This document shows, one piece after another, positions 48,681-59,517 of a DNA stretch of 64,000 nt (position 1 is its first letter; each line of letters begins with the position of its first letter). The DNA comes from Halichondria panicea (lineage: Eukaryota; Porifera; Demospongiae; Suberitida; Halichondriidae). The position numbers and the translations under genes were made by a program. The stretch spans positions 877,001-941,000 of the forward strand of contig NC_087379.1 in assembly GCF_963675165.1 (NCBI RefSeq), given 5' to 3'. The notes below the pieces were generated by a model, which was not told the DNA's origin, did no database searches, and saw nothing but the letters and a program-made list of their open reading frames with translations.

Positions 48681-49415
48681 AGTTGAAGGAGACTTGAGTG
48701 GAGACTGGTTGATTGGAGCGGAAGTTGGTTGGTCGGGATAACATTGATACACACTAATACAAAGAGCCCTCCTTATATAGTACACCCAAACCAAGGAATT
48801 TGTGGTTTTATCAACATGTGTCCGGTGTTCTCTGATTGGCTGCTCCAATAAATTGAAATATGAATATCATTAAATCTACCACTAAGGAATGTGCTTGAAA
48901 TTGCAGCTCTGTGCAGGCTCTGTGCGCATGCGCCTTAATTGCATGCAAAATAAAATTGTTTTTTTTTACAAACACAAAATTATTACTGCAAAATTCCTTT
49001 CAATAAAACCCAATGTTATTGTCCCTAACAGTTTGTGGTGACTCTTTTCTGACTAGTGCTCTCATTTATCTCCTGTGAGGGTGGGGTATTGTAATCACGG
49101 TGACTTTATTAATCACTTACTCACTGTACTTGGTATCGTCTAGCCTCCTTCACTGGCCTCACTCTCACACATTTACTCACTCACTTGTACTTGGCATTGT
49201 CTAGCAGCGCTGTCTTTCTTTCCTCTCCTCCTTGTACTCTGCAACATAGGTTTACTGTATCAACCACTACCAGAACAATGCTTGAAAATATAAAAACTTG
49301 TGAGTAGACCAACCTACCCCCCTCGACTTCAATTGTAAACAAAAGATAAACAAAAGTTCCTATCAAAATAATGGCACAATAATTATAAGACTGGCTAGTT
49401 ACGTTATCGACTCAC
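48681..49415. other. Spacer between Bcl-2 copy 2 and DNAJC25 copy 2
   Basis: Homologous to 36663-37379 with small indels; no gene seen. Confidence 0.4.
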
Positions 49416-50402
49416 AGAATGTTGAGGTTCTCTTCCACAATTCTCTGTAGCACAGTCTCTTCGTCGTTCTTTACTTCCTCCCTTGAGTCTGTCTCTGGCC
49501 CTCCTTCAACAACCCCTTCTCCCCATTGCCAGCTCCTTAGCCTTACCACGATATCTGGGGACATAAATAACTACATGTCTACAGAGGATTTTATATGCTA
49601 CTTAAATACAGCCACTGTGAACACCTCATTCATGCACACACTGTGGGTGTGTGTTTACTTGCCGTTGATATAAAATGTGTATCAATCAATCTGAAGTCTT
49701 CTGTATGGGCTTAAAAAGAGGCCTGATTCTGAAAAAGCACCACTTATAATCATAGATAGCCAATGCTTTTTTCCTAAAAATAAAAATGGACAATGTGGAC
49801 CGGAAACTAATTGCTGATTTATACACACTGTATGGTAGCACACCAACAGCTACTAAATGCATATTTTAGGTTCCTAACTTCAATAATGGCCTCTGTTTTG
49901 AGATGTCTTGCAAACTAGTCTGACCTTGGCATTCTGAGAGAGCTGCAGTGATGGCTGTATTGTATGAGTGCCACCAGCCGAGGTACTGGACCAGAGAGAT
50001 GACGCTGATGGCCACACCCACAACCACTCGGATGTCCACCTGGGGGTCACTTGACGACGGTCGTGGTGATGCTACACTGGCTCTGTGGGGGGGCAGTAAC
50101 TTATTGTGTGAGTGTGTGTGGTGGGCGTACGATGTGAAAGATGCTACCGTATAGCGGGTATATTTCGAGGGTATAAATTTTTGCGGATGGACCTCTACAA
50201 AGGATTTCGCGGATTTTATGTTCGTAGTCTGAGTTCCAGCCTTTTAGCGCATGCGCACATCAACATGCATGCAGCTGTACCTCCACACCATTAGCCTCAA
50301 ATCCAGGCCTAGCCTGTATAAATCGGTGAGACCAGCAGCACTGGAGAACAACGCTGACAGAGCACCGGACACCAGGAGAACAGTTAATGTTAGTGTCTTC
50401 AT
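49416..50402 (-). pseudogene. DNAJC25: DNAJC25 pseudogene copy 2 (J domain deleted)
   Basis: Remaining pieces: start and part of the signal peptide (ATG at 50402-50400, stub to about 50325), membrane-segment exon 50082-49943 and the EEVKNDEETVL exon about 49545-49416, which retains a GTGAGT donor. Exons 2-4 with the HPD loop are gone. In exon 5 the C run is five long against seven in copy 1, where six would hold frame, and the donor GT has become CT. A repeat (50148-50320) sits at the deletion point. Confidence 0.75.
50148..50320. repeat. MITE-like debris at the DNAJC25 deletion
   Basis: Begins taccgtatagcgggtatatt, followed by ttcgaggg and gcggatttt motifs, and runs into gcgcatgcgca and a caaatccaggcc segment resembling the Mutator-like ends. 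Boundaries are uncertain. Confidence 0.4.
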
Positions 50403-51570
50403 CACTCGGTAAAAAAATTAATGATTGAAAAAAGTGCGGTGGACACACTAAAACCGTCGCATATAGCACGCTTTTTTGAAAAAGTGTGCTATATGCGTGC
50501 TGTTTATTTTTTATGGTTTTTTTTATAATGTTATGCCAAGAGACACTATACTATAGCGACACTAGCACAGTGCAGTTTGCAACATTCCTTAAATTATAAA
50601 ACAATTGGCAAAAGCATCTTCTCTAAAGATAATGACGGCCACAAAAAATGTTACCCTCACTAGCACTATAATTATGAGCATTACTTTTCGTCGTCAGTTG
50701 GTCTCGTTGGTGAGAGTGAAGTGTGTATCTCTGTCCTTCTTTGCTGCCTTTCATTAGGTAGCAGCCCTACTGTCTTTCATTAGGCAGTAGCAAACGGTTT
50801 ACTTTTTATCTGCATGTAGTACAGTTCAGTGTGTACAATAATAATTATATGTATTTTTTCTTTAATGCAGAGCATGAGGTGCATACCAACTAGCAGCTGA
50901 GAGCTAATATTAAGATTATAGTAGCGTATAAATTAACAGGATGTGTGCCCTAAAGTACCTGCGCAGGTATAGGCCCACATGCACATGCTGCTTGCAGTAT
51001 CTATATAATAGGAAGTGAAGTTTTGTTTTGTGCACACTTAATTTAAGGGTAAACTTCTCTATTTTGTGACATTTACTTTTATTACGAGTGTTGCAAGCTG
51101 TGCTGTGCTAATGCCTCTTGCCATGTTATGCTTTCGCTCAATATAGAGTGTAATAATTATAGTATATGATGAATTTTACATAAACTTACAAGAAGCATGC
51201 GTCTATTGTTGTATTATGTGGTTTACTGGGGGACCTCAATTATAATTTATTATGGCGAAAACGAGCTAGCCCCTTGTGCAATTACTGCATGGCATGGTCC
51301 ATGCATGCAGATGTGATATATTATTATATATACACTATATTAATTGCACTGCTTCGATTTCCTGTGCAAGAAATACTTCTGCTGTGCTCCAACTGTATGA
51401 ACATGCAACAAAATGTAGTATATATATAGCTACTGCCCAGTGGCGTGTACAATGGGGGGCTTTGGGGGCTTGAGCACCCCCCTGTCCTCCCAGACAACCA
51501 TGAAACTAATCGTATCACTCAGTAGCTAGCTAGCTAACTGTGCAGCTCTATCTCATTGACACAACGATTA
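50403..51570. other. Unassigned interval
   Basis: No convincing exon. A short inverted repeat (atatagcacgctttttt / aaaaagtgtgctatat) lies at about 50460-50495. A fragment near 51430-51490 with runs of G and C (gtggcgtgtacaatgggggg) resembles the edge of a repetitive element whose companion may be at about 54205-54260. Confidence 0.35.
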
Positions 51571-52797
51571 CAGTGCAACAACCAAAGAGAGTAGAACTTT
51601 TGATTTTTTACGTTTTTGTGAATATCTTCTAAACTAAATGTGATTGGAACAATTTGAGTGCAGGTACTGAAAGTTCAACTCTTGGCGCTTCCATTGGACC
51701 ACCACCTGTTACATCATATGACATCATCACTCCAAGATGGCTGCTACAATATGTGTACATTGAAAATATGTTAGGCATGAAACTATCTTATATGTTTGAG
51801 TTAAGATCTGAAATTTGTTATGCAAGTACTTCATTACCTTGCACATCTTTTGAGCTCTTACAGAAGTGCAGGCTACTAGTAAGTTCTGAGATATACAAAG
51901 TTTTGTAAATTTATAGTGCCAAATGTGTTAGACATTGATTTTTCTAGTTCATGCTAGTTAAGGTCTGATTTTTGGAGAGCATGTACTCCAATAGTATACT
52001 TTTCATTTGTACTAACTTACAGGAGCTAGACCAGTCTCTTCTTTGCTAGAGCGGCCCTTCTTGTCAAAAATGGTGATTTTAACTGATTTTCTTGGTTTCT
52101 GTTGCGTAGTAGTGTAAATTGCCACGCCCCTGTGACACATTATGACTGATTAACTGGGTGTAGTTGCAAGTTAGACATCACATGAGCTTGGATGTAGCAA
52201 ATAAAGACAAGATGATTTGTGATGTCACAAATCAATGAATATCATTGCTTACGTCAGCAAAAACGGGCAAAGAGCAGCAAAATGGAGCAAAATCACCATT
52301 TTTGACAAGAAGGGCCGCTCGAGCCAAGACAGAACTCTTTCAGCTACTGTGAGTTAGTACACACGAAAAGTATACTATTGGAGTACATGCTCTCCAAAAA
52401 TCAGACCTTAACTAGCATGAACTAGAAAAATCAATGCCTAACACATTTGGCACTATAAATTTACAAAACTTTGTATATCTCAGAACTTACTAGTAGCCTG
52501 CACTTCTGTAAGAGCTCAAAAGATGCGCAAGGTAATGAAGTACTTGCATAACAAATTTCAGATCTTAACTCAAACATATAAGATAGTTTCATGCCTAACA
52601 TATTTTCAATGTACACATATTGTAGCAGCCATCTTGGAGTGATGATGTCATATGATGTAACAGGTGGTGGTCCAATGGAAGCACCAAGAGTTGAACTTTC
52701 AGTACCTGCACTCAAATTGTTCCAATCACATTTAGTTTAGAAGATATTCACAAAAACGTAAAAATCAAAAGTTCTACTCTCTTTGGTTGTTGCACTG
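51571..52797. mobile_element. 1.2-kb foldback element with ~510-bp inverted arms
   Basis: Left arm 51571 to about 52080, right arm about 52286-52797, nearly identical in inverse, with about 205 bp between. Ends are CAGTGCAACAACCAAAGAGA and its inverse, flanked by TA at 51569-51570 and 52798-52799, as for Tc1/mariner-type insertions. Each arm carries the same 84-codon frame (51654-51908 and 52715-52461), differing by about one residue. The centre has no transposase. Confidence 0.88.
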
Positions 52798-53760
52798 TAC
52801 AAGTCATGACCACGCCCAATTGAGCATGTGCAATCAGTATTGCCATTCCAATGTTGTTATGTAATGCTAATTGCATGCATAATAGATCCTCTGCACTATC
52901 CCAGTCACCTCTTGCTCCACTGAGAGATACTGAGAAGCAATGACTAACACTAGAATGACTGGACATCCCCATTGTGATTGACCAGTTTGCTAGGATGTAC
53001 CCCAGAAGAATAGTGCATGGAGATCCTACAAGATGACTGACTCATAATTATGTCTTATTATCACGCTATGCATGCATTAGATCCCATTTGAGTGTATTTA
53101 CTATGAGCTATAGTACCGGTACTATAGATTACTCTGGGCTACAAACTACAACATTATACATTATATTGTCATTTACAAGAAGATACACAGAAAAATTATT
53201 GTAGCTAGATGCTTTGTCTAGTAACATAGTAACAGAACTAGAATGGAAGAGAGAAGCTCTAGAGGAGAATAGTAGGAGCCGCTCTTTTCTTAGGCAGTGT
53301 GCTGTACTTTTTTGCTAGCCTCTACACAGGCTCTCCTTTTTCTGTTCTTTATCACAATCGTTATCACAATCGTTCAATAAGATAAAATACTGTATTAATC
53401 GTTCAATGAGATAAAATACGGTATTAATTGGAGGAATAAAGAAAGAAATAGACGTAGAGTAGGAAAAAGGAGAGCCTGTATCGGGAAGTCGCGTGAGGGT
53501 AGAAGGGTGGTAGAAGTGTGAAAATGAGCGTGGGCATGCTGAGCTAGAGATGTTGGACTGCCCACGCAGAGATCTATGACTAATAAAACTTTGCCTGCAG
53601 CAAGCTGGACATGGACTTGGAACTGGAAGTTTGCAAGCACTATAGCTAGCTATACCTTAGGCTTAGCTAGATGATCTACTAGTTATGTGTTCAGATTATA
53701 TCAGACTATCCACCTTTTCTTGTGTCTTTCTACATACTATAGTCTACTGATAGTATAGAT

Positions 53761-53961
53761 CTAGTCATCATTATCATATAGCAGGTAGCTACTTCCACCA
53801 GAGCTGGCCACGCTGGTTCTCTGATCTGACTTGCAGCACAGCTTGGTGGTTGTCTCAGTACGTACAGTCTTATTAATTAACTCTGAATGCGTGGGAGAAT
53901 ATCTTACGTCACGATTGTGGGCTACATATCGCCCACGTTCATAAAAATCCTTGCGGATCAC
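53761..53961 (-). other. Possible orphan terminal exon (66 codons)
   Basis: The reading frame has protein-like composition (ERGRYVAHNRDVRYSP ... SSGGSSYLLYDNDD) and ends TAG. It is cut on its 5' side by a transposon end at 53974. No family is recognised. It may be the tail of a lost gene or a chance frame. Confidence 0.3.
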
Positions 53962-53973
53962 GCGATTTCCCGA

Positions 53974-54098
53974 ACCAGGCCTTACTTTTTCTTAACTGTA
54001 CGCCCATTTCTTTCTTTGCTGCCTCACTATGTCTTTCTTATGATTTATGGATGAACAGTGACAACAGCAAGAAAAAGTAAGGCCTGGGATCGAGGCTA
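53974..54098. mobile_element. Mutator-like terminal fragment (inverted pair)
   Basis: accaggccttactttttctt on the left is matched by aagaaaaagtaaggcctggg then atcgaggcta on the right, the same end type as the other Mutator-like elements here. About 125 bp, probably an internally deleted copy. Confidence 0.6.
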
Positions 54099-54455
54099 CT
54101 TTTTTGCTGCAAGGCTGCATGGGGGAGGAGCTGGATGTATGAAAGATACGCCGCAATAAATGCGGGGGCGTAAAATCGCGCGCGCTATGCGTGCGGCTCC
54201 ATTTTTTTCTGTACTTTTGAGCACCCTCCTGCTTCAATCTCTAGAAACGCCCCTGCTGCCTATATATATTATAGTGCTACAATACGATAATGCTAGGTAG
54301 TGTTCATTTATTTGTTCTCACTCAGCTAACTTGTCTAGATTAAAAGTTGTCAGCAGAAATTAATCTTTTATTCCTTCACAATCACTTCAACTGATGTATA
54401 TTTCCATGAGCTGCAGTCCAATGTTAGATGATGTACTGGGTCTATTAAAGCACAT

Positions 54456-54874
54456 TCATAGTTCAATGTCATCAGCAGTTGGAGTTGATAGAGTTTTCGT
54501 AAACCACATATCATTTTCGTTATTGTAACATGTGTTGAGGCTCAACTGACCATCCCACAGCGCATTGTTGGGAAAGAAACTACGGTGTTTTATATGCCAG
54601 TCATTAGGTGTGGCCACACTATCACAAAAGTAGTCATTTCTCACAAATGGAGGAGAACCATAGGTGTTCCCCTCATCACAAGGACAGCGCCCGCTAGGGG
54701 CACTGTCAGTATTATTAGTGGTTCCATGGAACAGACCACTGGCAAAAGTCCATAATTATATGTGTGCGTGGAGATGATTGCCCATGCGTGACACTGAGTC
54801 CATCGACATATGCAACATCGATAGCAATATTCGTACCTCCATAATATCCATATAGAATGCCAAGTTTTCTCCCC
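54456..54874 (-). pseudogene. Broken exon of a Cys-rich extracellular-type domain
   Basis: Read on the minus strand: VAYVDGLSVTHG ... PRTHI, then after a frame break WTFASGLFHG, CPCDEGNTYGSPPF, NDYFCDS, ALWDGQLSLN and DDIEL then a stop. I recall this motif order (PRxHIWTFAxGL, CPC, DYxCES, LWDGxxC, DDIExR) from predicted secreted/membrane proteins of sponges and cnidarians, without a name I can give. A 4-bp insertion (TAAT/ATTA type) near 54757 separates THI from WTF. The exon abuts the CWF19L1 remnant. Confidence 0.5.
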
Positions 54875-54876
54875 AC

Positions 54877-55350
54877 AACAACCAGATCACTGAATATAGG
54901 TTATAGTATGTTTCTATACTACTTTGAGCTCATGAGGTAAACAGCACTCTCAAGTGAGTAGGTAAGAACATATTCGTGGGTCTCGTCACACCGACAATAA
55001 ACACCTCTATAACCTTTCTATTGCATACTCAGCAAATGTCTCTTCCACAAATCTGTCATCATACCTATCGAGTTAACACACAAACTGTTCTAGTTCCTGG
55101 AACAATACGTACGGACGTTTCTCTCTCCAATTTGGAAGGTAATTACAAACCAATTAATGACATGTTGAATGCTTTTATTGGTTGCAATATCGGCTGCAGG
55201 GAGGTGTTGGCTGATCCTCTCGTTCTGAATCTGCCCAATCAGATCAACTGGATGTCGTGTCTGGCAACAAAGGACGAGGAGACGAAATCTGCTCTAGAAA
55301 TGAGGAAGAACTTTGAACCATTAATTCATTTGATTTTACTGTCATTATAG
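54877..55350 (+). pseudogene. CWF19L1: CWF19L1 copy 6, 3' remnant
   Basis: Only the last ~28 bases of exon 14 (ITEYR with donor at 54900) and exon 15 (55200-55350; EVLADPLVLNLPN, then EMRKNFEPLIHLILLSL and TAG) survive. The altered C-terminus resembles copy 3. Everything 5' is replaced by unrelated sequence. Confidence 0.8.
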
Positions 55351-55733
55351 ACTGTCCACTTTCACCTTCACTTTTGTAAATATTTCCATACAATGATTTC
55401 TTATATCCCACAGAGTGTGTTGTATGTATTGTTGCTAGGTCTTGTGCATTTGGTCATGTTTTGTGTTGTTGTTATAATACGAGAAAATAATTATGTGAAA
55501 AAATTGTTGTCCATCAGTATGCAAGTACATGTAGTTCAATGGGTATTTTGCAATATCTATTTCATCTACGTATATACGAAGCCCATCATTGCAATCATAA
55601 TTACTAATTACGTACATGCTTGTTCATGCAATGCAAACATCTCATCGATCACAGTATATGAATAATAATTTTTTTATCTTGAACATTTAAGCCAAACAAT
55701 TATATAATTATATAATTATATATACCTAAACAC
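55351..55733. other. Spacer 3' of CWF19L1 copy 6
   Basis: Matches 25888-26276. The hydrophobic stretch after TATCCCACAG (QSVLYVLLLGLVHLVMF) is again present, with a slightly longer frame (from about 55393). Alternating AT sequence at 55690-55725. No gene assigned. Confidence 0.35.
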
Positions 55734-58700
55734 TCAAAAAATAGTTGCTGTGATACTAATTTTATACACGGTAGATTGTTTTTCTTTTACATTGTTCCGT
55801 CCCCCGATCACGAGGCACTGTGTTGGAGACAGTGACACAGTGGTAGCGTATGCTATAGGAGATGGTAGATCACCAACGTAGAGCCAGGAGTCCATCGAGG
55901 ATGAGTAGGCGTAGATCCTTTGAGTGGCTTCACGTTCACTATCCAGTCCACCAACAGCAAAGAGGGTGTCGGATATCATTACAGGGGAGGGCCGGTAAGA
56001 CGGTGTATTGGATATTGTATTCCAGAGAGAGTCGGTTTTGTTGGCACTCCCATCATCCTGTCGATCTGCTGAGATGAGCTTGTCGACTTGAGCAGCACAC
56101 ACCTTGTTTAGATTCTTTCTATCAGATCCCCCCATTAGGTACACTGTGTTGTTGTAGACAATTCCTCTTTGGTCATAACAAGCATACGGTAGTCTGCCTG
56201 TCTCGCTCCACTGGGAGGTGCTGATGTTGTAGATCTCAACATTATCAGTGATGCTACCAGAGCCTACACCTCCTGCTACGATCAGATGTGTTGGGATACT
56301 AACAACTGCTGGTGAATGCCTCGCTGTGGGCATGGGTGGGATCGTCTGTTTCCAGTTCCTTCTTTTGTTAAACACATGTACCACGTTGGATTTAGAGAAG
56401 GATGAATCTATACCGCCAACTGCTACCAGTTCACCTTTGACCTCTCCTAGACCAAAATAGCGTACAGGAAGTCTGGGCAGAGTTGACCAGATGTCTTGTG
56501 GCAGATCGTAACAGTGGACACAGTACTCATCATCACAGACTCCTCCACCATAGTAGACCTTGCCATTGATGGTTACCGCTCGCCCAACATTCATCTTCAC
56601 TGGAGCCTCAGAGCACTGACTGTAGGACAACTGAACCTGTAGGGACTGGAGAATACAGAGAGTCAATAACTTGTGTGTTGCATGATTGTGTAGCTTGTAA
56701 TTAAGAGCATTTGGAATGTATTACCATAGCAACAAAAAATATATGATCAGTAATCGATCCTGTGGGACACAAATTATTCTAATTTGAGGGTTATTTATAT
56801 AATAGTGATTATCATACTGCAACATAATATATTCACAGATTATACGGTAGCCGATTGATTCTTATTGCCGAGGCATCGCAAACAGAATTTTCAGAATACC
56901 TTGGTGGAACGTTAATATACACAACAACTTCCATTCTAAACCTAGGCACTGCATAATGTACTTGGCGATCAATTGGAACATTAAACAGTTACCGTAAAAG
57001 ACCTCGATTTACAGCGACCCTCTAAAATATGCGACACCCAATTATTAATGTCGTATTCTAAACATGTAAAGGTAAATGTAGCCACTCCCTAGCCTCGATT
57101 GTAGCCCACTGGAAAATCAGTGTTTTTAAGCGGCCTGAAATCAAGGCAAGTAGACTCTGTAAAGTTACCTCCAATTAGATGCGACCGTCTAAATATGCGA
57201 CACCAAGACTTCAATATAAATGTTCAACCTCTGGCTTTGTAATTATTAAAAAGTGTCGCTTTAAATCGAGGTCTTACGGTACTTACTTCTATTAGAGTGG
57301 TGATACAATAAGAGACATGTTTAGGTGCAGTGGCGTAGGAAGCAATTTCTCAATGGGGGGGGGGGGGCTGTAGTTTATTTAATGATAAGTGTAAGGCTAT
57401 CTACATAGTACAGCTTGGATAAGTTATCTCTACTTAGAAATATGGGGGGGGGGGCTCGATCCAGCCACTGCACTTAGTGGTACAGTGTTGATGAGCTCAC
57501 CTGTGGTTTGCTGGTCAGGTAGTCCCTGGTTTTGGTGAGTTGGTTGTTTAATCTCTGAATGGTGGTTTTATTCTTCTGAAGGGATGTGTCCTTGGAGGCA
57601 AGCATCGAATCTTTGTTAGTGATAATAGAGTTTTTGTCTGCTTGCTCTTGTTCCACTTGTGCAGTGAGATTGGTGACATCTGTTTCCAGTTGAGCTATTT
57701 TCGTAGCTTTAGATACAAGCTCGTTGTGAGTGTAGTTGACGTTGGCAATTTGTTGCTCCACCTCTTCAGTGAGTTGCTTACATCGAGTTTCTAACCTAGC
57801 GATGGTAGTATCTTTAGAATTCACCAGTGCATCTCTTGTGGCAGCCAATGATTCTTTGAGCTCCAATTCAACTCTGAGATCCTCTATCTCCACAACTAGT
57901 TGATCAGTTTCCACAGAGTGCACCAACTGCATACGCTCGACAGTGTTTTCACTTTCTTCCTCTTGTCGTCTTTTCTCCTCCGCCAGTGCCTCGTTCTCTC
58001 CTGCTTTCTCCTGGATTGCCGAGTCCTTCCTCACAACCTCCTCCTCAAGTTCCCTCTTCTCTGTCAGTAGGGCACTCACTCGCTGGAGCATCTCCACTCT
58101 GTTCTCAAAGGAGGGAGGGTGTTCAAATACCACACCCACCATCCGACCCACTATCTCCGCTGCTCTAGGCCTTTGCGGAGGGTTGTTGCTGAGACAGCGC
58201 ATGATGAGGTCCATCAGAGGGTGGTCTGGGGAAATTTTTCGAAGAAACTCTTCACGTCGTTCAGCTTCTGTCACTGGTATCAAACCATTGGGATTAGCAG
58301 GATCGATTCGTGTCTGGCCGATACTTGGTAGTGGCCACTCTGCTGTGAAGGTGTGAATCATCATGATCCCAAAGGAGAACACATCCACACTGGTGTTGTA
58401 GTGGGGGTCGGCAATCATCACTTCGGGGGGCATGTACGCTGGGGTGCCAGGGGTCTCTGTCATTCGACTCACTTGAAGAGGGGTCAGGTTCAATATTCGA
58501 GCAACCCCTAGATCGGATATCTTGGCCGTCATGTTGGTGGACAAGAGGACATTGTTGGCTGAGAGGTCTCTGTGCACAATGACTGGTGTTTGGCCATGGA
58601 GGTAGACCAGGCCCAGTGAGACGTCATGGAGGATGGAGAAGTTGATCTCATCGGGGAGAATACCGTAACGCTCGAGACAGCTGGTCAAGTTGGTGGGGAG

Positions 58701-58994
58701 GAACTCCATGACTAGGATGGGGAACTGAGAGCCTTCCTCAAAACAGACTCCCAGAAACTGGACAATGTTGGGGTGCCTAGTTTGACTGAGCAGGTGACAC
58801 TCCTCCAGATACCTTCGTGCTGCATGCCCGATTCCAGTCTCGTAGAGTACTCGGTAAAGCTTCTTGCCGGCACATTTCAGTCCTCGATACTCTAGCTCCA
58901 TGACAACAGCGTAGGAACCTCGTCCAAACTCATTCTCAGTGATGCGAATTTGTCTCAGAGTGAACTGCTCGAAAGCTTGTGGATTTACAGCCAT
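55734..58994 (-). CDS. Kinase-coiled coil-kelch gene F
   Basis: Exons are 58994-57501 (498 codons) and 56636-55734 (300 codons plus stop), phase 0, 798 residues. GRGSYA, HRDLSANN, SDLG and MPPEV intact; NPPQRPRAAE replaces NPQQRPRAAE. Coiled coil as in C. Kelch loops: VCDDEY, IDSSFSKSN, VGSGSITDN (one residue shorter), SDRKNLNK, LDSEREATQ, RNNVKEKQ. The tail (KISITATIF) groups with D. The 864-bp intron carries the MITEs at 56991-57280 and 57325-57473. This is the only copy not paired with CWF19L1 at its head; a receptor-like gene takes that place. Confidence 0.9.
56991..57280. mobile_element. ACCGTAA-type MITE in intron of gene F
   Basis: Orthologue of 18443-18738, with both ends intact (ACCGTAAAAG / CTTACGGT) and a small internal deletion relative to C and D. 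Confidence 0.75.
57325..57473. mobile_element. GTGCAGTGGC-type MITE with poly-G, gene F intron
   Basis: Third orthologous copy, with ends GTGCAGTGGC and GCCACTGCAC and the longest G run (about 13). Confidence 0.6.
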
Positions 58995-59517
58995 TGTCTT
59001 CGTTACTGTGGGAATAGAAAAGCATGCAATATTAAATAGGCAATCAAAACAGAAAAAGTCAAATAATTGTTATAGCAAATAAAAAGAATCCTTTTTTGCA
59101 TGCATGGAAGTAAAGCATTATTAGCTGCCTTACAGGATACGCAGTTACAGTATTATAATTATTCTTACCTGTAAAGAATCTGAAAGCTTGATCTTTGTGC
59201 AGTGTGAAGTATGTAAACAAAAGTTCGTGTACGAGATACGCCCTTCCTTTTTGCAGCAAAAGGGGGTATGGCTCAGAGAGCTTGCACATTATTTAGAATA
59301 CTACAAGTCAAGGATGAAAATCAGAAAATCAAGCTCAACTCTCTTCAGCTGGTATGCTTAGACTAGAGCATTCAGTACTAAAGTTACTACTGATGAGTGA
59401 TTGTATAATGTGTTTGAAGTGATTGCATGGAACAGTATTCTATTATGTGTTGTATTTGATTGCTGAGTAGAGCAACCAACTAATCTCATCTGTCCCCTCC
59501 TCCCCACACGTACACAG
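58995..59517. promoter_or_regulatory. Promoter side of gene F, joined to a different neighbour
   Basis: The minus-strand 5' UTR donor is at 59169-59168 in a diverged context. A degraded palindrome (ACGCCCTTCC ... AAAAGGGGGTATGGC) lies at 59240-59273, and the CWF19L1 start-like gtcaaggatgaaaat remnant is at about 59307-59321, so exon 1 of a CWF19L1 copy is still recognisable before the sequence switches. From about 59470 it becomes an intron/acceptor copied from 60612-60660. Confidence 0.5.

Noticed and set aside
48681-48848. A longer N-terminus for Bcl-2 copy 2
   Set aside because: Copy 1 has no equivalent in-frame extension, and MAHxRxD is the shared start.
51654-51908. An 84-codon gene in the foldback element
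   Set aside because: It lies in both inverted arms and has no start context, homology or domain. It is kept as part of the repeat description only.
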